Part shown: positions 54,315-64,000 of the stretch, in pieces | Layout: every line of letters starts with the position of its first letter | Position numbering within the stretch: the first letter of the stretch is position 1 | Assembly (NCBI GenBank): GCA_011799875.1 | Contig: CM022302.1 | Location: 53,178,456-53,242,455, forward strand | Direction of reading: 5' to 3' | From: Thinopyrum elongatum | Taxonomy: Eukaryota > Streptophyta > Magnoliopsida > Poales > Poaceae | Length of the DNA stretch: 64,000 bases | The notes under the pieces: generated by a model | What the model was told of the DNA's origin: nothing | Database searches by the model: none | The model's input: the letters and a program-made list of their open reading frames with translations, nothing else | Made by a program: the position numbers and the translations under genes

Positions 54315-54590
54315 CTAAACCATGATGTAGAAGAGAAAAGCGATCAGTATGAGCAAGAGCGCGACTAAGTAGTACTTCTTGAGGCACCGATTTCGCTCCC
54401 TCTCTTGCCGGAGCGTCCACCTCAAGTAACTATTTTCCGCTTCGGCTCTGCTGTCGAACCCTCTGTGGCTAGCGCCCGGGTACCTGTCCACCTAGGCCTA
54501 AGTGTCTGGCCAGTGGCCGTACACTCCTGGAACCCTCCCAACGAATACGGCGTAGCAGCCCTTTGCCATCTCTGATCTATGTACCTGCAT
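54315..54590 (-). pseudogene. Small ORF: RNase H1 N-terminal (viroplasmin-fold)-like domain with C-terminal membrane segment
   Basis: A 91-codon minus-strand frame from the ATG at 54588-54590 to the TAG at 54315-54317, broken by two TAG codons at 54498-54500 and 54492-54494. Residues 9-30 (KGCYAVFVGRVPGVYGHW) and the YPGASHRGF...AEAENSY segment match the hybrid-binding domain of eukaryotic RNase H1 (Pfam Cauli_VI). The last ~25 residues, KYYLVALLLILIAFLFYIMV, form one membrane helix, so a tail-anchored product is likely. It lies 250 bp downstream of the ORF2 exons of the same CACTA, on the same strand. Role unknown. Both stops fall where Gln codons (CAG) are plausible. Confidence 0.6.
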
Positions 54591-54847
54591 CGTCAGTTGA
54601 TGAATTCATCGATAATATGCAACATAATGTACTTGAGAAACACGAAGAGACAAAGTTAGCAAAATACAAGCAACCTATAGTAAACATAAATAACGAAGTT
54701 TCTCGTACCCAAACTAATTAACCAGAGCGATCTACACGCTAGTTCAGTAGGACGGTTTAATTACATCACAGAGTTTCGTCGTGCATAAATTCAAAGTTTT
54801 GTCATAGGAAGACAGTAGTGACTAAACAGACACATTCTCATCGTCAA

Positions 54848-57800
54848 TCACTCCTCCAAGTCGGGGCTCCAATCTTTATAGTCAGGGAGGAAGCACCCGA
54901 GCTTCGTGAAAGGCTTCATGTCCAGACGTTGAGCGACTAGCAGTGCTCGGACATCATCCCGCGTCATTGGCCCATGGTAGAACATCCCTGTTGGTTCAAG
55001 GACCTCCTTCATGATCACTTGGGCAAGTTCACACTGTACGTGATAAAACTCAGCTCGGATTCGATGATCAAATGTCTTTCCTAGGCTTGTGGCCCAGTTG
55101 ACAATCTCGGCATCGTGGGAAGTAGGTGACATGCGAAGGCGTTGATTATCCCTTCTATATTCCAGCATGTGATGCATGAGGTAGAATCCATCAGCCTGAC
55201 TATTCTTCGGTTGATGGATGCAGCAGAAGTCGGTCTTATGGCTGAAACCCAGCCCGTTCTTTGTGTGCTTTTTCACCTTGATATATCCACCATGCATGCT
55301 GAAGGTTATCATGGCACTATCGAGAACACTCTTTATGTGCGTGTAATCCTTTTTCCTGTTGTTCCTCCATGAGTCCAAGTACAGAGCATGGAAGTATTCT
55401 GGGTACAGAATGATGAGGACGGCGCCCCCCCCCCCCACTGCGCAAAATAAGTACACCTCAAATGAGCCTCCATGCGCGCAAAGGAATGATTAAAACTTAC
55501 GAAAGGATATCCATGGATGACTTACGAGGGATGATAAGGCAGGAGAATCGCTTCCTTGTCCTTATTGGCGACCATGAACTCGCCGATGTACTTGCTCGCA
55601 TAGTCACGGTGCTCTTTACAGACTGCCAAGAAGCTCTCGTGCATATAGTACGGGTCCGCGACGCAGATATATCTTATGTTCTCGTGCCTGATGATGTAGT
55701 TTAGATACAACGCATACATGCGGATTAATTGAAAATCCAGCTTGGTCATGTGAAACATGTCATAGATATAGTCAAATCGCAGGATGAACTTATCCGCGGG
55801 CCATCTCTCAACGTACACCTTACCAACCGGCACCTAAGCCGCGTAAAGCGGGTATCCTAGATTTTCCGAGGCGAGAAGGTTTTTCTCTGTCGCCAGCACG
55901 TCTTCATGAAGTCTCCTTAGATCATTGTTAATTATGTGCTCTAGCACTTTCCGAGGTAGGATCGGGTGGCTGGCGACATGGAATTGCGCCGCACCTTCGA
56001 CAGGTATTCTGTCTACCTCCCGGGGCTGCAGAGGCGGCTGGTTGCTTGAAGCAGCTCCGGCGCCTTTAGGGCCTTTCTTGTCTGGTCTCTTCATTTGCTT
56101 CTTGGCGGGTGGCGGTAGTGAGCCCACCATACCTTCCCTAACCACCACCCCAGTGTCATCGGGCTCATCAGTGGACGGCCCTCGGGTTGTTGTTGCTGGG
56201 TAGAGGCGGCATCTGGAGGCGTCTCCTGCGAGGATCGCATGAAGAGAGACTTTTTGCATTCCGCCTTAGGACGTTCCAGCTCCGGCAAATCAGGTGGCAT
56301 CAAGTCATCTCCACGCTCATAGCCTGAGTCATAGTCCCGATCCATCAATCCTCCATCGTCATAGGCGGTATTGATATACTTGAGATGGTCATCATCATCC
56401 TCCTCCATGACATCATCAGCATTTGCTTCTTCGGCTGGGGCGACGTCATCTAGCACTAATGGAGGCTCTCCCTCGCATCGTCCACTATCACCCGCCACTA
56501 TAGGTGCAGGTAATTTGGTAGGTGGGGTGATGTTCATACCTTCTTGAGGAGCTGTCATTGGTGTGCTACCGGGCGCCTCGACACGAAGAAGAGTCTTCGG
56601 CCAAGGCAAGAACCAGCTCTTGCATGCGCCAATCTGTTTAGGGGTCTCCTCATCATCGACTGGTACCGGAGGAGGCAAATCCTCGAAGCCCGCTTTGACA
56701 CTGGCCATGTTAACCTTGAAGACGCCATGGGGCATCTCTCGGTTGTGGAACATGCGGTCCTTCGGCTTCACGATCGTTCCCTTTCCCACGCCCACCTTCT
56801 GGCCCTTGATGTCGTACAGTAGGGTGCACGGGGTTTCGTCGGCCTACGAAGACATGTCTGCGACGTCAAACATCCGAAAGGCAACTAAAACGGAAGACTA
56901 TAGACATGCTGGTGAAAAGGGTATGACGTGTAATTACCGTGAGGGCGTCAAGCTCAGCCAAAGACAAAGCCCCGCCGAGCATGCCAGAGACGGAGGACAG
57001 GCTGCTTTGAATAGGAGAGGGACCAGGTACGGGAGCATGTGCGGTTGCGTGAGCAGGTGCTGGTGGTGCGATGTTCACCGAATTGCTCCTGACATAGCTG
57101 GGAAGGGGAAAGTCCTCTGGTCTTTTATCTGGATTTCGCTTCGTCCAATCGATAATATCTGGAATCAAGCTGCCAATGGAAGATGCGACCGCTGCATTGA
57201 CTACCCCGACCAACTCTTCTTTGGTCTCAGCTTTGGTCTTATTGACCGCAATCGCGACCTTCTCGTCGATGGTTTGTTGAGTAATTAGAGACCGTGTCTG
57301 CCTTCTTTCCTCTGGCTTCTCGTGGTAGCACGTCTTCCACGAGGCGCCATCTACGACGCCGTGCACACGTCCATACGATGGCGGTTTGTCCTCCGGGACC
57401 TTTTTCAGTATGTTCAGGGCCCGGTTGAAAGGGGTGTCCCACTTGGGCTCACCGACGACTGTGACGACTCGTTGCTTTCGGCTGCCTTTTGGTGCTGCCC
57501 TTTCTGCAAAAGGAACGTGGATGGTTTACAAATGTGACAAAACTTGTAGTCGAATTGATTGGAAGCTAATATAATAAGGTGGTAATATAATAATTACCAA
57601 AAGTCTCATGAACTCCCTCGTGTTCGGGTCCGTGTAAAAGATCTTATTGACACGGTCCCACTTGTACCGGGCCCTGATCCAGTCACGCTCCCGCGGGTCG
57701 GTGAACTCCACCAAGGGGTCTGGGATTCCATGACTTTCACGTTCGGTGTCCTCCTTGGCCCATATGTGCCTCTTCCCCTCGTAACCACGGCTTCTGAGGT

Positions 57801-58094
57801 GGTGGGGAGGCGTGTTCCTGGCCTGGAGCGCCTTCATTTTCTCCAACCTTTGCTTGACTTCTTCTTTAGCGCAGGTCTCCTTGAATTTTTCGAAGTCCTC
57901 TTCCATTAGTGTCGGATTGTCAGCATGAATCTTGGACCACGGTTCATTCTTCTAAATCACTTTTTTCACCCTAACTTTCCAGGCAGACAAGTCTTTGGTG
58001 AACGTCACCATCGCCTTGCTGTTTATCTTTGTCATGGCTTCGTCATCCCACGGATGTTTGCTTTCCTCAAGGCCGGGGAACAGGAACCTATTGT
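54848..58094 (-). pseudogene. CACTA second gene (Transposase_24/DUF8039/Ulp1-like), degraded, element B
   Basis: Minus-strand exons in order: Transposase_24-like part (58094-57526; MVTFTKDLSAWKVRVKK, FTDPRERDWIRARYKWDRV), a linker (57442-56866), a DUF8039-like and acidic part (56795-55834; VFKVNMASVKAGFEDLP), and the Ulp1-like C-terminus (55833-54848; AVLIILYPEYFHALYLDS). A run of 13 C at 55423-55436 falls where the catalytic His block is expected. Several stops (for example TAG in KKVI-stop-KNEP near 57952) show decay. The 5' end is cut off by the LTR at 58095. It is homologous in domain order to 29016-32896. Confidence 0.7.
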
Positions 58095-59052
58095 TGTCGG
58101 GGGGATAGACCCCGGTTAGCCTCATCAGCACTTAACCATATTTCAAGACATCGGGGCTGGCCAAGCCCCTCAGTCCGACTGGTCGTAAGACCGGCCTCCG
58201 GGGCCGAGCGGGACCGGAGGGCCGCCTACTAGAAGATGGCGGGCCCCAAGAAAGCGGCTGAAGCTAGAAGGCCGCCTCCTAGAAGACAGTGCGTTCCAGA
58301 AGGCGGTGAGGGTACGGGCCGGCTCCTAGCAGGCAGCCCGTCCCCTCCCTAGGAATTTGAGCCCGACCAGGAAACAAGCTGGGGCATGGCCACAGTGCGC
58401 CATGCCTCCCCCAAATTACGGCCGCATGGCTACAGTAGGTGCCCTCAGGCGGCCGCCGACCCACCCGGCGCGGTGCTGTAGCCGTGGTGCGCCCGACACG
58501 GCCTCCGTCAGCGCGGGTGGCGCCACAGTGAAGAGCCGTCAGCGAGGCCCGCAGGTGGCGGGCCCCACCTATCGGCCGGTTCCTCGGCAGCCGGCAGGGC
58601 CTAGCAGAGGCGGGCCCTAGTAGCCGGCGGAGAACCCGGCCCCCATAGACGCTGGCGGCCGGGGCATACCACCCGGCCACATTACCAATGTACCCCTGGG
58701 GGGTTAGCCTATAAAACCCCCTAGGCCGCACCCATGCAAAGGGTTCCTCTCAAGTTCCACCTCAGTTCTACACACACCATAGCCAGCGGGTGGAGAGAGC
58801 TAGCCTTGCCCTTCTTCTTCCTCTGGCCGAACAGCTCTAGGAGCACCATTGTACTCTTTGCCTCATAGTGATCATGCGGAGACCCCGCAGAGTAGGACTA
58901 GGGGTTTCATCTCTTAGTACAGCCCTGAACCTGGGTAGATCTCATGTCCGTCCGAGCTTGTGCCCACTCCCGCTTCCAGGACCCGATGACGATATCATGG
59001 CCCCAACCATGATAAGCCACCCCCTGGCATCTGTCGAGGTATTACCACGACA
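58095..59052 (+). repeat. 5' LTR of Gypsy 2
   Basis: 958 bp, TGTCGGGGGGATAGACCCCG...CCACGACA. Very GC-rich, with a partial internal duplication (GGCCGCCTACTAGAAGA and GGCCGCCTCCTAGAAGA at 58220-58285) and a TATA box. Confidence 0.85.
58709..58716 (+). promoter_or_regulatory. TATA box of the Gypsy 2 LTR
   Basis: CTATAAAA in the LTR, ~340 bp before its end, the likely promoter of the genomic transcript. Confidence 0.65.
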
Positions 59053-59053
59053 G

Positions 59054-59073
59054 TTGGCGCCCACCGTGGGGCC
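59054..59073 (+). other. Primer binding site of Gypsy 2
   Basis: TTGGCGCCCACCGTGGGGCC one base after the LTR; nearly the same site as in element 1. It is also open in the gag frame, encoding LAPTVG. Confidence 0.75.
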
Positions 59074-61330
59074 AGCAGCGACGTCGGCCGGAGACACATT
59101 CTGGACGGGAACCTTGTTTCTCTCCGGCGAGTGTGCCGCGGCTGGCGAGATCAGCCGGCCCGATGCGCCCGCCCGCGCCGGCCTTGGCGCATCACCTGAC
59201 GCGGGAGCCGCCTTCCCTGTGGGTCACCTCGCCGGCCTCTTCAGCGAGCTCAGCCTCTTCGACGAGCCCGCCGCCGACTCCCTCACCGAGCTCTTCAGCA
59301 AGCTCGCTCTCGTCGATACGGCCTCCACCGACGACTTCCCCAGCTACGTGGAGATCGTTGACGATCCTCTCCCTCCTGCCGCCAGTGACGCTCCTGTCCA
59401 CGCGCTCGACGCCAGCACCTTCGCGGAGGTGATGGTCATCGGCGACGGCCTGGGCGCTGGCGGATCCAACCAGGATCCGCTGGATGCGACCATAAACGCC
59501 CTGGCAATGCCTCCTCCCCCTGGCGCCAGCCAAGAGGAGCTGGAGGAGCTCCGCGTCAAGCTTTTCGACAGCGCCTCCAAGATGGCGGCGCTGAAGCGCC
59601 ACACTGAAGCCACTTAGTGCGAGATCGACCGCATGGTCGGTGGGACGCCGGCTGCGGCTGAGCCTAGCCGGGCCGGCGCCATCCGGCAATGCGGCACTGC
59701 GATTGCCAGCATGCTGGGGGTCGAACGCCCGGTCTATGAGACCCCAGCGCAGAACATGCGTGCCGCCCAGGCGGCCGCAGATGAGCTTAAGCACTTGCAG
59801 GGCGACGAGCTACGCGAGCAACTGGAGCGCCTCCAGCAGCTCATCGACGTTGCGAACGCGCAGCAGGACACGGGCAACCGTGTGGTGGGAGCAGGCCGAC
59901 GGGTCGACACCCACGTGCCCTGTCGCGAGAATGGCGAGACCTCTCGGTCCCCTAGCGGCGGAGGCCGCGGGCAGCCGCGAGACCCGGAGCCGGCTGCTAG
60001 CAACAGCCGGCGTACGCGCCGCACGATAGCGGACAACCACCAAGTCCTCCAGAACCCGGAGCCTCGACGCCGGCCGGAAGAGCGCTTGCCTCCTCGGAGG
60101 GAGAGGGCGGCCACTCCCGCACCGCCGCCTGAACACTCGACGCTCAGTGGCCGGCTCGGCCCCCACGAAGCAGTCAGCGAAAATGACGCACGCCACCAGA
60201 TCGAGCAGCTGGCTCAGTCCCAGTTGTTGGAGGAGGAGCGCACAATCGGGCCGGCCTGCTTCGGCCCCCGCATCCACGATGAGCCCTTTCCCAGAGGGTT
60301 CACGCTCCCCAGAGACACGCCCAAGTACAACGGCGTTATGAAGCCGGAAGACTGGCTGATGGACTACTCCACAGCAGTCGGCATCGCCAACGGCAACAAG
60401 CGCGTCGCCGTCAAGTACGTCCCACTCATGCTTCAGGGCACGGCCCGGACGTGGCTGAACAGCCTCAAGCCCAACAGCATCAACAGCTGGGTAGATTTCA
60501 GTGACGCCTTCGTCCGCAACTTCACCAGTACGTACAAGCGGCCCCCCAAGCCGCGCCAGCTCTCCATGTGCGTTTAGGGGCCAATCGAGTCTACTCGCGA
60601 CTACCTGACGCATTGGGGCGAGCTGCGCAACTCCTGCGAGGGGGTCCACGAGGTGCAGGCCATCGAGTACTTCACCGCCGGGTGTAGAGAGGGCACTCTG
60701 CTCAAGCACAAGCTCTTGTGCGACAAGCCGGCTACCTTGGATGAGCTCCTGGTCATGGCCGACAAGTACGCCACCACCGACTCCTCCAAGATGTCGGAGA
60801 TCCAGGTTGACGCGGCCGGCAGGGTGGTCCAGCTGGGTTCCGAAACTTCGGCTGGTGACACCAACCGGCGCCAACAACCGAACGACAACAAGCGCAAGGC
60901 CCCGCAGCCGGCTTCCAACAGCCGGCAGGTGGCCACTGTCGAGGATCAGCAGCCGGCCGGGCAGCCTGGCCCCAAGCGTCAGCGGGGCGGCAAGGGTGCC
61001 TGGCAGCCTGCCTTCTCCTTTGAGCAAGCCCTCGATGCCCCGTGCAAGTTCCATAGCGGCGCGAAGCCGTCCAACCACACCACCCGGAAGTGCAACTGGC
61101 TCGAACGGATTACCAAGGGAGAGGCCCTGCCGCCTCCTCCACCAGCCGGCCAGGTAGCTCCAGCTGTTCAGCAACTGGCCCGAGCTGCCGGCATGCTTCA
61201 AGATGAGTTCCCCGAAGAGAACGCCACCTACGTCGTCTTCACGAGCAAAGCCGACGACAAGCACAGCAGATGGCAGCAGCACCGCGAGGTGAATGCTGTC
61301 AGCTCAGAGGTCCCCACCTTCATGCACTAG
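59074..61330 (+). pseudogene. Gypsy 2 gag, with in-frame TAG codons
   Basis: One frame (phase of 58868) is open from inside the LTR to 61330 except for TAG at 59615-59617, 60575-60577 and 61328-61330. The N-terminal part is Ala/Asp-rich. The capsid-like Retrotrans_gag domain (YVPLMLQGTARTWLNSLKPN, VDFSDAFVRNF) lies at about 60415-60540. A C-x2-H-x7-H-x4-C knuckle (CKFHSGAKPSNHTTRKC) at 61041-61091 is followed by a Pro-rich stretch. The protein would package the RNA. Confidence 0.83.
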
Positions 61331-61371
61331 TCCGAGAGGCCCATCACCTGGAGCCAAGCTGACACCCAGCC

Positions 61372-62010
61372 GTGATGCCCTCGCCGGGTGCATACGCCTT
61401 GGTGCTGGAATCAACCTTCTCAACGGAGAGGCGGACTTGCCGCTTCGGCCGAGTTCTTGTAGATGGCGGCAGCAGCATCAACATCCTGTACCGCGAGACC
61501 ATGGAGCGGTTGGACATCAAGGTCAAGCAGCTTCAGCCCACCCGGACTGTCTTCCACGGCATAGTTCCCGGCCTTTCCTGCTCTCCAATCGGCATAATCA
61601 AGATCGATGTCCTGTTCAGCGACAAGAACCACTTCCGCCGCGAGCCAATCTGGTTCGAGGTGGTCGACCTGGATAGCCCCTACCACGCGCTCTTGGGCCG
61701 CCCGGCGCTGGCCAAATTCATGATGGTCCCGCACTACGCCTACCTGAAGGCCAAGATGCCGGGTACCAAGGGCATCATCACTGTTGCCGGCGACTACCAG
61801 AAGTCGCTAGATTGCGCCACCGCCAGCAGCCAGCTGGCTGAGTCCCTCATCATCGCTCAAGAGAAGCATCTCCTTGACCGGATGGTAGCCATGGCCAGCG
61901 AGAAGCCGGCCATGCCGACTGATCCCAAGGAGACTGAAACCAAGAAGATCGCCTTGGACCCGGCACACCCGGAGAGGTTTGCTGTCGTAGGGACCAACCT
62001 CGATAGCAAA
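61372..62010 (+). pseudogene. Gypsy 2 aspartic protease
   Basis: MPSPGAYALVLESTF leads to the active-site loop VLVDGGSSINILY and then LLGRPALAKFM. It is in a frame one step from gag; a single-base loss near 61360 accounts for the shift, since the expected sequence before MPSPG appears out of phase. It ends at the TAG at 62011-62013. Confidence 0.82.
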
Positions 62011-62013
62011 TAG

Positions 62014-63669
62014 GAAGGTGAGCTCGTCGATTTCCTCCGTGAGAATCGAGACATCTTTGCATGGTCCCCCAAAGACATGCCGGGTGTCCCGACGGATTTT
62101 GCCGAGCACAAACTACATGTGAGGCCGGATGCTAAGCCAGTCAAGCAACCTCTCCGCCGCCTATCAGAAGGGAAGAGAAGGATCGTTGGTGAAAGAATCG
62201 CCTGGCTTCTGGCAGCCGGCTTCATCATGGAAGTGTTCTACCCGGACTGGCTTGCCAACCCAGTCCTTGTCTTGAAGAAGAATAACAAGTGGCGCATGTG
62301 TATCGACTACACAAGCCTCAACAAGGCCTACCCCAAGGATCCGTTTGCCCTGCCACGGATCGACCATGTGATAGACTCCACGGCCGGCTGCGAGCTGCTG
62401 TCCTTCTTGGATGCATACTCTGGCTACCACCAGATCAAGCTAGATCCGGCTGACTGCTTGAAGACCGCCTTTATCACACCATTCGGCACCTTCTGCTACA
62501 TCACCATGACGTTCGGCTTGAGGAATGCCGGCGCTACCTTCCAACGATGCATGCAGAAGTGCTTGTTGAAGCAACTTGGCCGCAATGCCCACGTCTATGT
62601 GGATGACATTGTGGTGAAGACGGAGAAGCACGACACCCTCCTAGAGGATCTCAAGGAGACCTTCGAAAATCTGCGCCGTTTTCAAATCAAGCTCAACCCG
62701 GAGAAGTGTGTCTTCGGAGTGCTAGCCGGCCAGCTCCTCGGCTTCCTTGTCTCTGAACACGGCATCGAGTGCAACCCCGTGAAGATCAAGGCCATCGAAT
62801 GGATGGAGAGACCCACCAAGCTACGTGACGTCCAAAAGTTCACTGGGTGCGTGGCATCCCTCAGCCGCTTCATCAGTCAACTGGGCGAGAAGGCGCTCCC
62901 CCTGTACCAGCTCATGAAGAAAACCACTTGCTTCGAGTGGAACGACCAGGCGGACGGAGCTTTTCGTCAGCTCAAGCGCATGATGTCCACGCCGCCTATC
63001 CTGGCGGCTCCGGCTGCCAAGGAACCGATGCTCCTCTACATCGCCACCACCAACCGAGTCATCAGCACGGTGATTGTGGTTGAGCACCCAGAAGCCGGCA
63101 AGGTGCAGCCGGTCCAGAGGCCAGTGTATTATCTGAGCGAGGTCTTGTCCGCCTCCAACCAGAACAACCCCCACTACCAGAAGATGTGCTACGGCGTGTA
63201 CTTTGCCGCCAAGAAGCTGAAGCAATATTTCCAAGAGCACTCCATCACGGATGTCTGCACTGCCCCCCTTGCCGAGATCATGGGTAACAGAGATGCCTCA
63301 GTCCGGGCGGCCAAATGGGCCATCGAGCTGGCTCCCCATACCATCCTCTACCAGCCCCGCACCGCCATCAAATCCCAAGCGCTGGCCAACTTCTTAGTCG
63401 ACTGGGCCGAGTCCCAGTACCTGCCGCCCGCGCCGAATTCTACGCATTGGCGGATGCACTTTGACGGCTCAAAGATGCGCACCGGCTTGGGAGCCGGCAT
63501 CGTCCTCACCTCTCCCAAGGGCGACAAGCTAAAGTACACGTTGCAGATCCACTTCGCCGCCTCCAACAACGTAGCCGAGTATGAGGCGCTCATCTTTGGG
63601 CTCCGACTGGCCAAGAAGATCGGCATCCACCGCATCCTCTGCTACGGTGACTCGGACTTGGTGGTCCAG
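62014..63669 (+). pseudogene. Gypsy 2 reverse transcriptase and RNase H domains
   Basis: Reads LRENRDIFAW, then RT motifs KDPFALPRIDHV, FLDAYSGYHQI and the YVDD box in VYVDDIVVKTEK (about 62590-62625). The Gypsy RNase H/connection follows (YLSEVLSASNQNNPHYQ), then the archaeal-type RNase H (MHFDGSKM, AEYEAL, CYGDSDLVVQ). It is bounded by TAG at 62011-62013 and 63670-63672 with no frameshift inside. Confidence 0.9.
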
Positions 63670-63672
63670 TAG

Positions 63673-64000
63673 TCGTCCGATGACTGGGATGCCAAGGATG
63701 CCAACATGGCAAGCTACCGCTTCCTCGTCCAGCAGATGAGCGGGCACTTCGATGGGTGCGAGTTCCACCACGTGCCAAGAGCCGACAACGACGCAGCGGA
63801 CGCCCTCGCCCTCATTGGTTCCACCCGGCAGGCCATACCAACCGGCGTCTCCCTCGAGTGTCTGCGCAAGCCGTCTATCAAGCCGTCGCCAGAGTCCGAC
63901 TCCATCTTCATGCCGGCCGGCCCCGGAGCAGTCGGATCCGGCTCGGGGACTTCAGCAGCCGGCTCGGGGACTTCAGCAGCCGGCCCGGGGACTTCAGCAA
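63673..64000 (+). pseudogene. Gypsy 2 end of second RNase H and linker
   Basis: After the TAG at 63670-63672 the same frame continues to the window edge with DWDAKDANMASYRFLVQQM and the ADNDAADALALI active-site region, then a Ser/Gly/Ala linker. Integrase should follow outside the window. Confidence 0.75.
63929..64000 (+). repeat. 21-bp tandem repeat in the pol linker
   Basis: At least three in-frame copies of GGCTCGGGGACTTCAGCAGCC encoding a seven-residue GSGTSAA unit. The array reaches the window edge. Confidence 0.85.

Larger units (their letters stand above)
53790..58094 (-). mobile_element. CACTA element B, partial, cut by Gypsy 2
   Basis: A second terminus, CACTACTAGGAGAAAGCC, at 53790, preceded by AGT, with its own subterminal AGCGCTACTGCTA repeats (53810-54030). 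Genes read on the minus strand towards this end, so this is the 3' end of the element. The TNP2 half would lie to the right but the sequence is interrupted at 58095 by an LTR. Confidence 0.8.
58095..64000 (+). mobile_element. Tat-lineage Gypsy retrotransposon 2 (5' part)
   Basis: Begins with a 958-bp LTR, then PBS, gag, protease, RT and two RNase H domains on the plus strand; integrase and the 3' LTR lie beyond the window. Domain content is the same as in element 1 but sequence and LTR are clearly different. It is inserted into CACTA B. Confidence 0.92.

Noticed and set aside
59810..61282. 490-codon minus-strand ORF opposite Gypsy 2 gag
   Set aside because: It mirrors a GC-rich gag frame, has no domain and no promoter context; a shadow of the coding strand.
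1..64000. tRNA, rRNA or miRNA genes
   Set aside because: I scanned by eye for tRNA arms and rRNA blocks and saw none; the hairpins found are MITEs or repeats, though small RNAs from them cannot be excluded.

Overview
The window is nuclear DNA of a large-genome grass, almost certainly a Triticeae (wheat, Aegilops or barley type). It is dominated by nested LTR retrotransposons (BARE1/Angela-like Copia, WHAM/Sabrina-like and Tat-lineage Gypsy) and CACTA (En/Spm) DNA transposons. The only host loci I can support are a decayed LPA1-type P-loop kinase gene and a tiny secreted-peptide gene. I saw no rRNA, tRNA, CRISPR or bacterial-type operon. Family names rest on recall of Triticeae repeats, not on a search.

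Layout. 1-37729 is one nest. The base is a decayed Copia element: 3' part of its 5' LTR at 1592-1821, gag remnant at 19230-20917, pol remnant at 33462-35608 and 3' LTR at 35609-37729. An opposite-facing LTR of the same family lies at 1-1591. WHAM/Sabrina-type Gypsy debris occupies about 1840-4293 and 17893-19229. Inside the WHAM-like LTR sits a complete Tat-lineage Gypsy (4294-17892; 515-bp LTRs; CCTAT target duplication). Inside the Copia body sits a complete CACTA element (20918-33458; ATG target duplication) with a TNP2 transposase gene and a second gene for a DUF8039/Ulp1-like protein.

37730-40510 holds unassigned DNA, an internally deleted PIF/Harbinger element, a 45-bp-arm hairpin and a fold-back Mutator-type MITE with a perfect 9-bp target duplication. 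40732-48650 is an LPA1-like pseudogene. A 3.6-kb non-autonomous LTR element has replaced its middle, and other lesions include nonsense codons, a 2-bp insertion and internal tandem duplications. A 76-codon minus-strand gene for a secreted peptide follows (49062-49292), then GC-rich and AT-rich repeat DNA with another MITE (51518-51938).

53347-58094 is a CACTA end with a second CACTA inserted in it; this carries decayed ORF2 exons and a small ORF resembling an RNase H1 N-terminal (viroplasmin-fold) domain plus a membrane tail. That CACTA is cut by a second Tat-lineage Gypsy (58095 to the window end).

The most interesting items are: the four-exon, intron-bearing ORF running antisense to gag-pol in the first Gypsy, which splices in frame to about 1,009 codons; reading frames kept open over kilobases except for nonsense codons that are nearly all TAG, as expected from CAG (CHG-methylation) deamination; the retroelement-disrupted LPA1 with a 24-nt filler copied from its own downstream exon; and the viroplasmin-like ORF in a CACTA element.
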